DNA from: Patescibacteria group bacterium
GTDB lineage: Bacteria; Patescibacteriota; Gracilibacteria; Peribacterales; Peribacteraceae
Direction: 5' to 3'
Length of the DNA: 64,000 bases
Assembly (NCBI GenBank): GCA_023263945.1
Contig: JALQTW010000001.1
Span: forward strand, 644,469-708,468
In this document: piece by piece, positions 33,394 through 41,177 of the stretch
Layout: the number at the start of each line of letters is the position of its first letter
Position numbering within the stretch: the first letter of the stretch is position 1
The notes under the pieces: generated by a model
What the model was told of the DNA's origin: nothing
Database searches by the model: none
What the model saw: only the letters and a program-made list of their open reading frames with translations
Translations under genes and position numbers: made by a program

Positions 33394-35166
33394 CTACTTC
33401 ACCGTCACACTCTTCGCGAGGTTCCTCGGCATATCAGGATCCTTTCCACGAAGAACTGCCAGGAAATATGCAAGAATCTGAATAGGGATGATGTTCACAA
33501 TGGGTTGAGCGGGACCGCTATCTGGCACTTTGATCCAGAAGTCGAATGAGTCGTAGCGCTCGGGAGATACACCGATGATGAGAGCGCCGCGAGCTTTCAG
33601 TTCCATGATGTTACTGAGCATATCGGCAGTCATTTCATCGTTCCCCATAAGTGCAATACAGGGCGTTCCCTCCTCGATGAGTGCAATGGGACCGTGCTTC
33701 AACTCCCCTGCTGCAAACCCTTCTGCGTGTACGTAACTCACTTCCTGAATCTTGATAGCACTTTCTAGCGCCATAGGATAGTTCCAGGATTTTCCAATGA
33801 TGTAGAGATTCTCATGCGTGTGAATTTTCTGGGCAATTCCTTTGATGTGTTCAATATAGCGGGGGTTCAACATGTCGTTGATTTTGGCACCAGTTTCCAG
33901 AAGGAGCGTGCGTCCTTCATTCAGTTTTCCGGCAACGGCGTACGCGATCAAAAGCAGTACTGCCATTTGCCCTGTTGCAGCTTTTGTAGAAGCAACCGCT
34001 CGTTCGGGCCCTGCATTGATGAGCAGTGCAAAGTCTGCAGCGCGGTAAATGGATGATCCTTCCACGTTCACAATCGCAAGCACTTTGGAGCCAGCTTCCT
34101 TCGCCACTTTCATCGCTTCCAGAACATCCGCCGTTTCGCCACTTTGACTCACCACAATGAGCAAGCTCTCCGGTTTTAAGAAGTGGTGATAAATCTTGAA
34201 TTCACTGGATGCAACATAGTTCACATGACGGTGTGCCACGACGGAGAAGAAGTAGTCTGCTGCCATGCAGACTTTTCCTGCCGTACCACATGCAGAAAGA
34301 ATGCAACCCAAACATGTTTCAATTTCCTTCGCGACACGAAGGATTTCTTTGTCATCCTGATGGACGGCACGATTGATCGACTCTTTTTGGTCCATGATTT
34401 CCTTCATCATGAAATGCTCAAAATCCCCTTTCTCAGCATCTTCCGCTTTCCAGGAAATATTGATGGTGCGCTTCTGCTTCTCTTCTCCGGTTTCGATCGA
34501 TGAGAAATGAATCTTCTTCCCGTCCGTCCACACCATTTCTCCGTCATCCAAATAATGCACATTCCTCGTGTGCTCCAAAAAGGCGGGAATGTCTGATGCA
34601 ATGAAGTATTCCCCTTTTCCAATGCCGACGATGAGGGGAGATCCCGTTCGCGCAGCAACGAGTGTGTGATCGGTCGCATCAAATGCGAGGATTGCGTAGC
34701 GACCTTCAAAGCGCCCACAGGCAGTACGCAGCGCATCTTGCAAACTCATTCCTTCCTTTCTATATTCTTCCATGAGGTGCGGAATCACTTCAGTATCGGT
34801 CTGCGACGCAAATGTATGTCCCTTGTTCATGAGTTCTTTCTTGAGTTCCTCATAATTTTCGATAATGCCGTTATGAACCACGGCGATGGTTCCATCCTGT
34901 GAAAGATGAGGGTGTGCATTTTCTTTTGTCACTCCTCCATGTGTTGCCCACCGTGAATGCGCGATGGCGAGCGATGAAACGTCGCTCACATCCTTTGCAG
35001 AAACGCCACTAATTTTGCCGATATCTTTCTTCAACTTCATCCCCATTCCTGTCTGCATGGCAACTCCCCAGGAGTCGTACCCGCGGTATTCCAGTTTTTT
35101 AAGTCCCTCGATAACAATCTCTCCAGCATCTTTCTTTTCGCCAATATATCCAAAGATTCCGCACAT
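33394..35166 (-). CDS. glmS: Glutamine-fructose-6-phosphate aminotransferase (isomerizing)
   Basis: 590 residues. The start is fixed by MCGIFGYIG, since Cys2 becomes the N-terminal nucleophile of the glutaminase domain (1 to about 230, with 'IAHSRWATHGGVTKENAHP' and 'VHNGIIENYEELK'). Two SIS isomerase domains follow ('ILSACGTAGKVCMAADYF', 'VVSQSGETADVLEAMK', 'IIGKSWNYPMALESAIKIQE') and the protein ends in 'LAKSVTVK', the conserved C-terminus. GlmS makes glucosamine-6-phosphate, the entry to peptidoglycan precursors. TACACT ends 6 nt before the ATG. I see no glmS ribozyme, as the leader is too short to hold one. Confidence 0.96.
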   Translation of the reverse strand: MCGIFGYIGEKKDAGEIVIEGLKKLEYRGYDSWGVAMQTGMGMKLKKDIGKISGVSAKDVSDVSSLAIAHSRWATHGGVTKENAHPHLSQDGTIAVVHNGIIENYEELKKELMNKGHTFASQTDTEVIPHLMEEYRKEGMSLQDALRTACGRFEGRYAILAFDATDHTLVAARTGSPLIVGIGKGEYFIASDIPAFLEHTRNVHYLDDGEMVWTDGKKIHFSSIETGEEKQKRTINISWKAEDAEKGDFEHFMMKEIMDQKESINRAVHQDDKEILRVAKEIETCLGCILSACGTAGKVCMAADYFFSVVAHRHVNYVASSEFKIYHHFLKPESLLIVVSQSGETADVLEAMKVAKEAGSKVLAIVNVEGSSIYRAADFALLINAGPERAVASTKAATGQMAVLLLIAYAVAGKLNEGRTLLLETGAKINDMLNPRYIEHIKGIAQKIHTHENLYIIGKSWNYPMALESAIKIQEVSYVHAEGFAAGELKHGPIALIEEGTPCIALMGNDEMTADMLSNIMELKARGALIIGVSPERYDSFDFWIKVPDSGPAQPIVNIIPIQILAYFLAVLRGKDPDMPRNLAKSVTVK

Positions 35167-35219
35167 GGAGGTAGTGTAGGGATGAAGGACGTTTGGGGCT
35201 AGTAAAGAATAGGACGGAA

Positions 35220-35292
35220 AAGTTTTTGGTTCTTGGTTTTTAGTTCTTAGAAGAAATCTTTCTAATAACCAATAACTAACAACTAATAACTA
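35220..35292. repeat. Inverted heptamer-type repeat between divergent genes
   Basis: Left arm TTTTTGG TTCTTGG TTTTTAG TTCTTAG; right arm CTAATAACC AATAACT AACAACT AATAAC. Unlike the other copies it lies between divergent genes (glmS and rpsT), directly upstream of the rpsT promoter, so it cannot be acting as a terminator for either. Confidence 0.75.
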
Positions 35293-35310
35293 TTCTGAGC
35301 TCGTTTGTCC

Positions 35311-35339
35311 TTGACGCACGTTTCTTCCTCCCGTACCCT
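35311..35339 (+). promoter_or_regulatory. Promoter of rpsT
   Basis: TTGACG (35311-35316), 17-bp spacer, TACCCT (35334-35339). Start of transcription is expected about 5 nt before the ATG. Confidence 0.55.
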
Positions 35340-35350
35340 CTCCCAGCTTT

Positions 35351-35623
35351 ATGCCCATTATCAAGTCCTCTATTAAACAGGCTCAGAAGTCCATTGAGCG
35401 TCGGGATCGTCGTGTTCCCTACAAGACGCACATGAAGACGATGATCCGTAAGGTGAGCGATCTCGCAAAGACAGGAAAGAAGGATGAGGCGGCAAAGGCT
35501 CTTTCTCTGGCATACAAGGCGATCGACATGGCTGCAAAGAAAAATATTATTCACAAGAAGAATGCTGCACGGAAAAAATCATTGCTCGCAAGGATGGTTG
35601 CGACGAAGAAAAAATTGAATTGA
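35351..35623 (+). CDS. rpsT: 30S ribosomal protein S20 (bS20)
   Basis: 90 residues, the usual size, Lys/Ala-rich and almost wholly helical: 'IIKSSIKQAQKSIERRDRR', 'THMKTMIRKVSDLAKTGKKD', and 'KNIIHKKNAARKKSLLARM', which is the best-conserved S20 block. S20 binds the 5' domain of 16S rRNA early in assembly. The TGA stop lies inside the left arm of the next heptamer-repeat element. It has its own promoter and a leader of about 5 nt. Confidence 0.94.
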   Translation: MPIIKSSIKQAQKSIERRDRRVPYKTHMKTMIRKVSDLAKTGKKDEAAKALSLAYKAIDMAAKKNIIHKKNAARKKSLLARMVATKKKLN

Positions 35624-35691
35624 GAATTGTGAATCAAGAATTGAGAATAGATAGTGTATTCTAAATTCGAAATTCTAAATTCTTGATTCTA
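35616..35691. repeat. Inverted heptamer-type repeat (GAATTGA class) after rpsT
   Basis: Left arm begins GAATTGA GAATTGT GAATCAA GAATTGA GAATA and includes the rpsT stop codon; right arm TATTCTAAATTCGAAATTCTAAATTCTTGATTC. It is followed 7 nt later by the ruvX ATG, so it can attenuate read-through between the two genes. Confidence 0.8.
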
Positions 35692-35698
35692 GAACCCC

Positions 35699-36079
35699 AT
35701 GCTCCTCGCTCTTGACATCGGCACGAAGAAAACCGGCGCTGCTCTTGCAGACCGATCCTCCGGTGTGATCATTGCACTGGATACCATCCATCACATATCC
35801 ACAGATGATCTTGTTTCCAAGATTCATCTTCTGGTGCAAGAAAAGCACATCGATGAATTCGCTGTGGGAAATCCTTTGCTCCTTTCCGGCGAAGCAGGTT
35901 CCCAGGCAAAGTATGTTCAGACCATCATCGAACGATTCAAGAAAGAGTTTCCTTCTCCCCTCCTTGTTCTTGACGAACGCTTCACTTCTTTTTCTACTGT
36001 TCCTTGCGAAGATCCCGATGCGATGGCGGCGTGTACATTGGCTGAGTTGGCCTTACAGAGGCCAAAAGAAAGTGTTTGA
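35699..36079 (+). CDS. ruvX: RuvX/YqgF-family nuclease
   Basis: 126 residues with an RNase H-like fold: first catalytic Asp in 'LLALDIGTKKTGAALAD', then 'EFAVGNPLLLSGEAGSQA' and 'PLLVLDERFTSFSTV' with the central acidic residues, and a late 'EDPDAMAAC' supplying the last Asp. YqgF processes the 5' end of 16S rRNA and has been linked to Holliday-junction resolution. It lies between rpsT and the sigma4-HARE gene. The -35 box of the next promoter overlaps its stop codon. Confidence 0.88.
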   Translation: MLLALDIGTKKTGAALADRSSGVIIALDTIHHISTDDLVSKIHLLVQEKHIDEFAVGNPLLLSGEAGSQAKYVQTIIERFKKEFPSPLLVLDERFTSFSTVPCEDPDAMAACTLAELALQRPKESV

Positions 36080-36103
36080 CATGGATAAAAAAAGTTCTAT
36101 AAT
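36076..36103 (+). promoter_or_regulatory. Consensus promoter of the sigma4-HARE gene
   Basis: Perfect TTGACA (36076-36081), 16-bp spacer, perfect TATAAT (36098-36103). It overlaps the end of ruvX. The resulting leader is about 145 nt, long for this genome. Confidence 0.85.
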
Positions 36104-36158
36104 ATCTTCCATTTACCTCTTCACACCGCCTTTCTACCTCATCTTGAAGCCATCGCTC

Positions 36159-36203
36159 ATCGTCGGGGAGACGATGAATCTGAATAATTGTTTTTTCTTT
36201 CTT
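36159..36203 (+). promoter_or_regulatory. Leader hairpin upstream of the sigma4-HARE gene
   Basis: TCATCGTC GGGGA GACGATGA forms a perfect 8-bp stem in the leader, with a T-run about a dozen bases downstream. A second small hairpin (GTTCT/AGAAC) lies nearer the ATG. An attenuator or binding site is possible. Confidence 0.4.
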
Positions 36204-36252
36204 TTCTGTCAATGTTCTGGTAGAACAAGGTAGTTCTCTCCCCACACTCTCT

Positions 36253-37350
36253 ATGGCCTACGCCGACTCCACTTCTCAAGCAGGCACGCAATCCACGCTT
36301 ACCATTAATCTTCGTGAGCTCGTGGATGATCTCTTCCTCGTGCTCACGCAGAAAGAAGGTGAAGTCATCAAGAAGCGTTTCGCGATGGATAACAGTGGCA
36401 GCAAGCAGACACTGGAAAAGATCGGTAAGCATTTCAATGTGACCCGTGAACGTATTCGTCAGATTGAAAGCATCGCACTTGCAAAGTTGAAGCGCACCGT
36501 GCGTACCACACGCTTTGATGAAGTGAACGAGATGGCAAAGGGAATTCTTGCGGAGCATGGGGGGCTTATGCTGGAGTCACAACTCCTTACCGATGTTCTC
36601 AAACGCATTGCAAACTCCACAAAAGTCGACGGATCCATCCTTCGTCTTTCTTTTAGTATTGATAGCGACATGGAATTCCATGGCCGCAGCCAAAATGTGA
36701 AGCCGTTCTGGAGGCTGACGAGCCTTTCCATGACGGATGTGAATGCAATTGTCGATAACGCTACAAAGCTTCTGAAGAAGCGTCACTCGTGTATGAAGGA
36801 AACAGAACTTGTTTCTTCCATTCAATCTCTTGCACTCTTTCATGGAAAGACACCAAGCAGGGATCTCATCGTCAGTGCCATGACAGTAGATGAGCGTCTC
36901 AAGGAAATTCCAGAAGGATGGGGACTTACTGAATGGCGCTTTGTCCGTCCTCGTTCTATTCGTGACAAGGTGGAAATTATCCTCAAGAAGACCGGCGAAC
37001 CGCTTCATTTCATGGATATTGCAAATCGCATTCGTGCTGCAGCGTTCGATCACAAAAATGTGACCGTGCAGGCTGTTCACAATGAACTTATTCGCTATCC
37101 ACAATTCGTCCTTGTGGGTCGCGGTCTCTACGCTCTTCGTGAATGGGGTTATGAGCCAGGAACCGTTGCGGATGTGATTGAAGGAATCCTGAAAAAGAAA
37201 GGACCTCTCAGCAAGAAACAGATCATTGAAGAAGTTGGGAAACAGCGCACCGTGAAAATTGGTACTATTTCTCTCAACTTGCAGAAGATGCCGTACTTCG
37301 TTCGTGTTGGTCGTGCGGTATACGCTTTTGATCCTGTTAAGAAGAAATAG
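36253..37350 (+). CDS. Sigma-70 region 4 fused to HARE-HTH domains
   Basis: 365 residues. Residues about 18-85 are a sigma region 4 helix-turn-helix: 'LTQKEGEVIKKRFAMDN' and 'TLEKIGKHFNVTRERIRQIE' then 'SIALAKLKR'. There is no region 2 or 3, so it cannot melt promoters as a sigma factor does. The C-terminal half carries HARE-HTH-like winged helices, seen in RNA polymerase delta subunits: 'EIILKKTGEPLHFMDIANRI' with 'YPQFVLVGRGLYALREWG', and a second copy 'VIEGILKKKGPLSKKQIIEE' with 'MPYFVRVGRAVYAFDP'. The protein probably binds RNA polymerase or -35-like DNA and tunes transcription. Consensus promoter and long leader suggest high, regulated expression. Confidence 0.88.
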   Translation: MAYADSTSQAGTQSTLTINLRELVDDLFLVLTQKEGEVIKKRFAMDNSGSKQTLEKIGKHFNVTRERIRQIESIALAKLKRTVRTTRFDEVNEMAKGILAEHGGLMLESQLLTDVLKRIANSTKVDGSILRLSFSIDSDMEFHGRSQNVKPFWRLTSLSMTDVNAIVDNATKLLKKRHSCMKETELVSSIQSLALFHGKTPSRDLIVSAMTVDERLKEIPEGWGLTEWRFVRPRSIRDKVEIILKKTGEPLHFMDIANRIRAAAFDHKNVTVQAVHNELIRYPQFVLVGRGLYALREWGYEPGTVADVIEGILKKKGPLSKKQIIEEVGKQRTVKIGTISLNLQKMPYFVRVGRAVYAFDPVKKK

Positions 37351-37367
37351 AAGCGAAAGAAAAAAAT

Positions 37368-37448
37368 AGAGAAGAACCAAGAACCAATAATTTGATGTAC
37401 ATATTTTTATTTTTAGATTGATCCTTGTTTGGTTCTTGGTTCTTCTCT
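37368..37448. repeat. Perfect 20-bp inverted repeat with GAACCAA heptamers
   Basis: 37368-37387 and 37429-37448 are exact reverse complements, built on GAACCAA GAACCAA. The loop is 41 nt. It lies 18 nt after the sigma4-HARE stop and can act as a terminator. Confidence 0.85.
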
Positions 37449-37493
37449 ATTGGTGCTTTTCCACGTCCATCCTCTCCTCTATGATCCTACCCT

Positions 37494-38327
37494 ATGCGTA
37501 CTCTCGTCCTCGGTGGCATCGGCATTATTCTCCTGCTTGCGGTCTGGATGATTGTGCAGCTCTCGTTTTCGCCCGAACATCCCGCTGTGCAAACCGGACC
37601 CATTCAGATTGAAGGCGTTGTGACGTCTACCGGTATTTCCTTGATCCGCCGAGGAACCCATGTTCTCTCCGTACACGGAGAGGCACTCTACTACTTGGAA
37701 AGTTCCACATTGAATTTGGATGATTTTGAAGATCACACGGTGACCGCCAGTGGAACGGTGGAACTCAATGTGAGTGATGAGTATTTACCTGTGCTTGTCG
37801 TAGATTCTATTGAGTCCTCCGATGAGCCTTCGGCAGGCGAGCAAACATTCGCATTCCTTGGCATTGCGATGACTGTTCCGGAGGGCTGGAATGTGAATAT
37901 CGAAAAAGGAATCCTCACCGCACGATTATCGGGCTCCACTGTCCCCTTTCTCACCATGCGACAAGATCCTTCGGGAGTTCTGGCTGAAAGTGGACAGACA
38001 CTGCGCATTGGAGGTCGTTCTGCAAGCAGGATTACGCGTCCGGATGGAAGCGCCGAGATTCTTGTGAGCATGAACCCTGGTGTTCTTCGTCTTCAGGTGA
38101 TTCCGTCGGAAGAAGATAAACCTCTTATTGTGGAGACACTCGATAGTGCACTCCGGTCACTCAGGTTCCTCGCAGCTTCCCCACGCTCTTCATCGTCTCG
38201 CTCTACAGGAAGTGGAGGAACACTTCCTACTGTGTGTGGCGGTGTTGCTGGCATTCTGTGTCCTTCCGGATTCTATTGTGAGATTACAGATCACACGGTG
38301 AACACGGGACGATGTCGCTCGATGTAA
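37494..38327 (+). CDS. Membrane-anchored secreted protein with Cys-rich C-terminal motif
   Basis: 277 residues. An N-terminal membrane segment (about 4-24) is followed by a beta-rich domain (about 35-105) that could be an OB fold ('[20 protein letters not shown]', '[18 protein letters not shown]'), a second alpha/beta domain (about 115-225), a Ser/Arg-rich linker and a tail '[18 protein letters not shown]' ending 'NTGRCRSM' with four Cys, like the CGGxAGxxCPxGxxC motif of some extracellular proteins. Two disulfides are likely. TATGAT ends 8 nt before the ATG. Function unknown. It lies between the sigma4-HARE gene and recA. Confidence 0.75.
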   Translation: MRTLVLGGIGIILLLAVWMIVQLSFSPEHPAVQTGPIQIEGVVTSTGISLIRRGTHVLSVHGEALYYLESSTLNLDDFEDHTVTASGTVELNVSDEYLPVLVVDSIESSDEPSAGEQTFAFLGIAMTVPEGWNVNIEKGILTARLSGSTVPFLTMRQDPSGVLAESGQTLRIGGRSASRITRPDGSAEILVSMNPGVLRLQVIPSEEDKPLIVETLDSALRSLRFLAASPRSSSSRSTGSGGTLPTVCGGVAGILCPSGFYCEITDHTVNTGRCRSM

Positions 38328-38450
38328 AGTGCGGCTTCATCACGCTTAGTGAGATCATCATTACTCTTTTTCGTCGAGTTGTTTTCAAGGAAAGGAATGG
38401 GTGTACGATAATACACCACCATCATTCAAAAGTCCTGCAAGGATATTTTT

Positions 38451-38478
38451 TTGACAGTCTTAATAAGATTCGTAGAGT
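38451..38478 (+). promoter_or_regulatory. Promoter of recA
   Basis: Perfect TTGACA (38451-38456), 16-bp spacer, TAGAGT (38473-38478), 49 nt before the recA ATG. A small hairpin (GGTGTA/TACACC) lies about 40 nt upstream. I see no Gram-negative (CTGT-N8-ACAG) or Bacillus-type (GAAC-N4-GTTC) LexA box. Confidence 0.65.
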
Positions 38479-38527
38479 ACAGGTGAACGTTCGTCTACCT
38501 CTTTACTCTTCTTCCCCACCACGTACC

Positions 38528-39622
38528 ATGACGAAAACTTCTTCCTCCACGATTCTTATGGATCAACCACACAAAACAACACAGAAAAAAGATCCCGTTG
38601 CCAAAAAAGATGCTGCAATGCAGGCAAAAGAGGCTGCTGTGAAAGCTGCTCTTCAAGAAATTGAAAAAAAGTATGGTCAGGGTTCCATTATGCAGATGAG
38701 TGCGGATTCTCACGTGCAAATTGAAACATTTCCCAGTGGATCTCTCAGTTTAGATCTCGCTATTGGTGGTGGCATCCCAAAGAGCCGTATCATCGAGATT
38801 TTTGGCCCAGAATCGTCCGGGAAAACCACGCTCGCGCTCCATGCCATCGCAGAAGCGCAAAAACGCGGTGGTCGCGCGGCGTTCATTGATGCAGAACACG
38901 CATTGGACGTACAGTATGCAAAGAAGATTGGAGTGGATATTGATACGCTCCTCATTTCCCAGCCGGATGACGGCGAGCAGGCACTGGAAATTACGGAAAC
39001 ACTCGTTCGCTCGGGGGCGATTGATATCATCGTTATAGACTCCGTTGCCGCTCTCACACCACGCGCCGAAATTGAAGGCATGATGGGAGACAGTCACATG
39101 GGTCTCCAGGCACGCCTGATGAGTCAGGCTCTGCGCAAACTCACGTCCATCGTCAGTAAAACGAATTGTTCTGTTCTTTTCATCAACCAGCTTCGTATGA
39201 AGATTGGAGTGATGTTCGGAAACCCGGAAACAACAACAGGAGGTAATGCCCTCAAGTTCTATGCATCGCTCCGTCTGGATGTGCGTCGTATTGATAAGCT
39301 CACGGAGAAATCTGGCGATGGACAGGAAATTGTGGGAAACCGCACACGTGTGAAAGTCGTGAAGAACAAGATTGCGCCTCCTTTCCGTCAGGCAGAGTTC
39401 GATATTCTCTATGCTCAGGGAATTTCCAAGGAAGGAGATCTGTTGGACCTTGGTGTGAAGTTCGGACTGTTGGAAAAAGCAGGTGCCCACTTCAAGCGGA
39501 ATGGTGAATCCATCGGGCAAGGTCGAGAACAGGCACGTCAGTATTTGCGCCAACATCCTGAGATTGCAGAGATTTTGGATGCAGGGATTCGTGAGGCAGC
39601 GGCAAAATCGAGCCTGAGTTAA
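38528..39622 (+). CDS. recA: Recombinase RecA
   Basis: 364 residues from [12 protein letters not shown]; the frame is open further upstream, but the promoter position and family length point to this ATG. The N-terminal 45 residues are Lys/Ala-rich and longer than usual. Core: '[15 protein letters not shown]', Walker A '[18 protein letters not shown]', '[18 protein letters not shown]', Walker B '[18 protein letters not shown]', L1 '[20 protein letters not shown]', '[19 protein letters not shown]' (L2 follows) and '[20 protein letters not shown]'. RecA drives strand exchange and normally LexA cleavage. Confidence 0.97.
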   Translation: MTKTSSSTILMDQPHKTTQKKDPVAKKDAAMQAKEAAVKAALQEIEKKYGQGSIMQMSADSHVQIETFPSGSLSLDLAIGGGIPKSRIIEIFGPESSGKTTLALHAIAEAQKRGGRAAFIDAEHALDVQYAKKIGVDIDTLLISQPDDGEQALEITETLVRSGAIDIIVIDSVAALTPRAEIEGMMGDSHMGLQARLMSQALRKLTSIVSKTNCSVLFINQLRMKIGVMFGNPETTTGGNALKFYASLRLDVRRIDKLTEKSGDGQEIVGNRTRVKVVKNKIAPPFRQAEFDILYAQGISKEGDLLDLGVKFGLLEKAGAHFKRNGESIGQGREQARQYLRQHPEIAEILDAGIREAAAKSSLS

Positions 39623-39629
39623 GAAGGAT

Positions 39630-39656
39630 GGGCTTCTCACGGAGCCCTCTCTTTTC
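39630..39656 (+). terminator. Probable recA terminator
   Basis: GGGCT...AGCCC with one mismatched extension around a short loop, followed by TCTCTTTTCC, 8 nt after the recA stop. Confidence 0.5.
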
Positions 39657-39717
39657 CACATCTTCCCCACATTTCCTCCCGGGATCCCCTTTTCTTTTCC
39701 TCAATTTTCTCTTTTTC

Positions 39718-39745
39718 TTGCAGCTTCTCTCTCCATAGGTACACT
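39718..39745 (+). promoter_or_regulatory. Promoter of dnaB, leaderless
   Basis: TTGCAG (39718-39723), 16-bp spacer, TACACT (39740-39745); the ATG follows after 8 nt. Confidence 0.65.
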
Positions 39746-39753
39746 CCCATTCT

Positions 39754-41127
39754 ATGATCGATGCCCCCCCTCATAGTTTAGAAGCGGAACAGACGGTCCT
39801 GGGAGCACTCCTCATGGACCCGGAAGCGATGGTGAAGGTGTCAGAAATTCTTCGCCCGGAGGATTTTTATGATCCTACGTACCGCATGATTTTCCAGGCA
39901 ATTTTTGATTTGTATCAGGAACATCAACCGATCGACATCATCACAGTCAGCAGTAAACTTGCCGATAACCAGAAAATTCAGAATGTGGGTGGAAGTGCCT
40001 TCATTGCAGAGTTAGCAGCAAATGTGCCGACGGCCGCACACGTCTATAAGTACGGGCAGATCGTGAAAACAAAAGCAATCCATCGTCGCATTATTCAGGC
40101 GGGAGATCAAATTAAAGGATTTGGGTTCGAGGTGGACCGCGATGTGCCGGATATTCTGGAGCAGGTTGAAAAAACCGTCTTCAATATTTCTTCCAACTTT
40201 CTCAAAGAGAAATTCATTCACATTCGTGATGTCTTGGATTCCCGTTATGAAAAGTTTGCAGAAATGCATGAATCCAAGGATGACGACACGGTGAAAGGAG
40301 TTCCTACCGGCTTCAAAGCACTGGACTTTAAGCTCTCCGGATTCCAGCCAAGTGACCTCATTGTCATTGCCGCCCGTCCCAGTATGGGAAAGACCGCCCT
40401 TGCTCTGAATATTGCCCAGAATGCTGCCATCCGTCATGGCAAATCGATTGGTATTTTCTCGCTTGAAATGAGCAAGGAACAGCTGGTGGATCGTCTCTTC
40501 GCATCCATGCTGGGAGTGGATTCCTGGAAGCTTCAGAAAGGAAAACTGGATGACAGTGATTTCCAGAACATGGGTCCCATTATGGATGAACTGAGTAAAG
40601 CCAATATGTTCATCGATGACTCTGTTGGGTCCAGCATTCCGGAACTCCGTGCCAAGGCACGAAGACTCCAGATGGAACACGGACTCGATATGATCATCAT
40701 TGACTACCTGCAGCTCATGAGTACGGGAAACATGGGGTACGTGGGAAATCGTGTCCAGGAAATTACGGAAATCTCCCGCTCACTGAAGGCATTGGGTCGT
40801 GAGTTAAAAGTTCCTATTGTGGCGCTCTCACAACTTTCCCGTGCTGTTGAAAACCGTCCTGGGAACATTCCACAGCTTTCAGATCTCCGTGAATCGGGCT
40901 CTATTGAACAAGATGCCGATGTGGTGCTCATGATGTATCGCGAGGACTACTATGATGAAGATTCAGACAGGCCCGGTGTGACTGATATCTACATTCGCAA
41001 GCACCGTAACGGTCCTATCGGGCGTATTGAACTGATGTTCAAGAAGGAACAGATTCGTTTCTACGATATTGATAAAACGCACACACAAACACCAGGAAAG
41101 GCACCGGCATTTGGAGTGGCTCGCTAA
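39754..41127 (+). CDS. dnaB: Replicative DNA helicase DnaB
   Basis: 457 residues, normal length. N-terminal domain 'HSLEAEQTVLGALLMDPEAM' and 'FYDPTYRMIFQAIFDLYQEH'; RecA-like C-terminal ATPase 'GVPTGFKALDFKLSGFQPSD', Walker A 'IAARPSMGKTALALNIAQ', 'FSLEMSKEQLVDRLFAS', Walker B 'LDMIIIDYLQLMS', 'PIVALSQLSRAVENR' and 'DLRESGSIEQDADVVLMMYR'. DnaB is the hexameric fork helicase. No intein or insertion. No DnaC/DnaI loader is visible; the DciA-like gene at 49547 may fill that role. Confidence 0.97.
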   Translation: MIDAPPHSLEAEQTVLGALLMDPEAMVKVSEILRPEDFYDPTYRMIFQAIFDLYQEHQPIDIITVSSKLADNQKIQNVGGSAFIAELAANVPTAAHVYKYGQIVKTKAIHRRIIQAGDQIKGFGFEVDRDVPDILEQVEKTVFNISSNFLKEKFIHIRDVLDSRYEKFAEMHESKDDDTVKGVPTGFKALDFKLSGFQPSDLIVIAARPSMGKTALALNIAQNAAIRHGKSIGIFSLEMSKEQLVDRLFASMLGVDSWKLQKGKLDDSDFQNMGPIMDELSKANMFIDDSVGSSIPELRAKARRLQMEHGLDMIIIDYLQLMSTGNMGYVGNRVQEITEISRSLKALGRELKVPIVALSQLSRAVENRPGNIPQLSDLRESGSIEQDADVVLMMYREDYYDEDSDRPGVTDIYIRKHRNGPIGRIELMFKKEQIRFYDIDKTHTQTPGKAPAFGVAR

Positions 41128-41177
41128 GGAAAGAATCGTTATAGACGCGCACGGTATTTTGCGTATCATACCCTTGT

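Noticed and set aside
35000..35350. glmS ribozyme or other riboswitch upstream of glmS
   Set aside because: The predicted leader is nearly absent (TACACT 6 nt before the ATG) and the upstream bases are a heptamer repeat shared with non-metabolic junctions.
38328..38527. LexA/SOS box in the recA promoter region
   Set aside because: Neither CTGT-N8-ACAG nor GAAC-N4-GTTC is present; GAACGTTC near 38484 has no spacer and lies downstream of the promoter.
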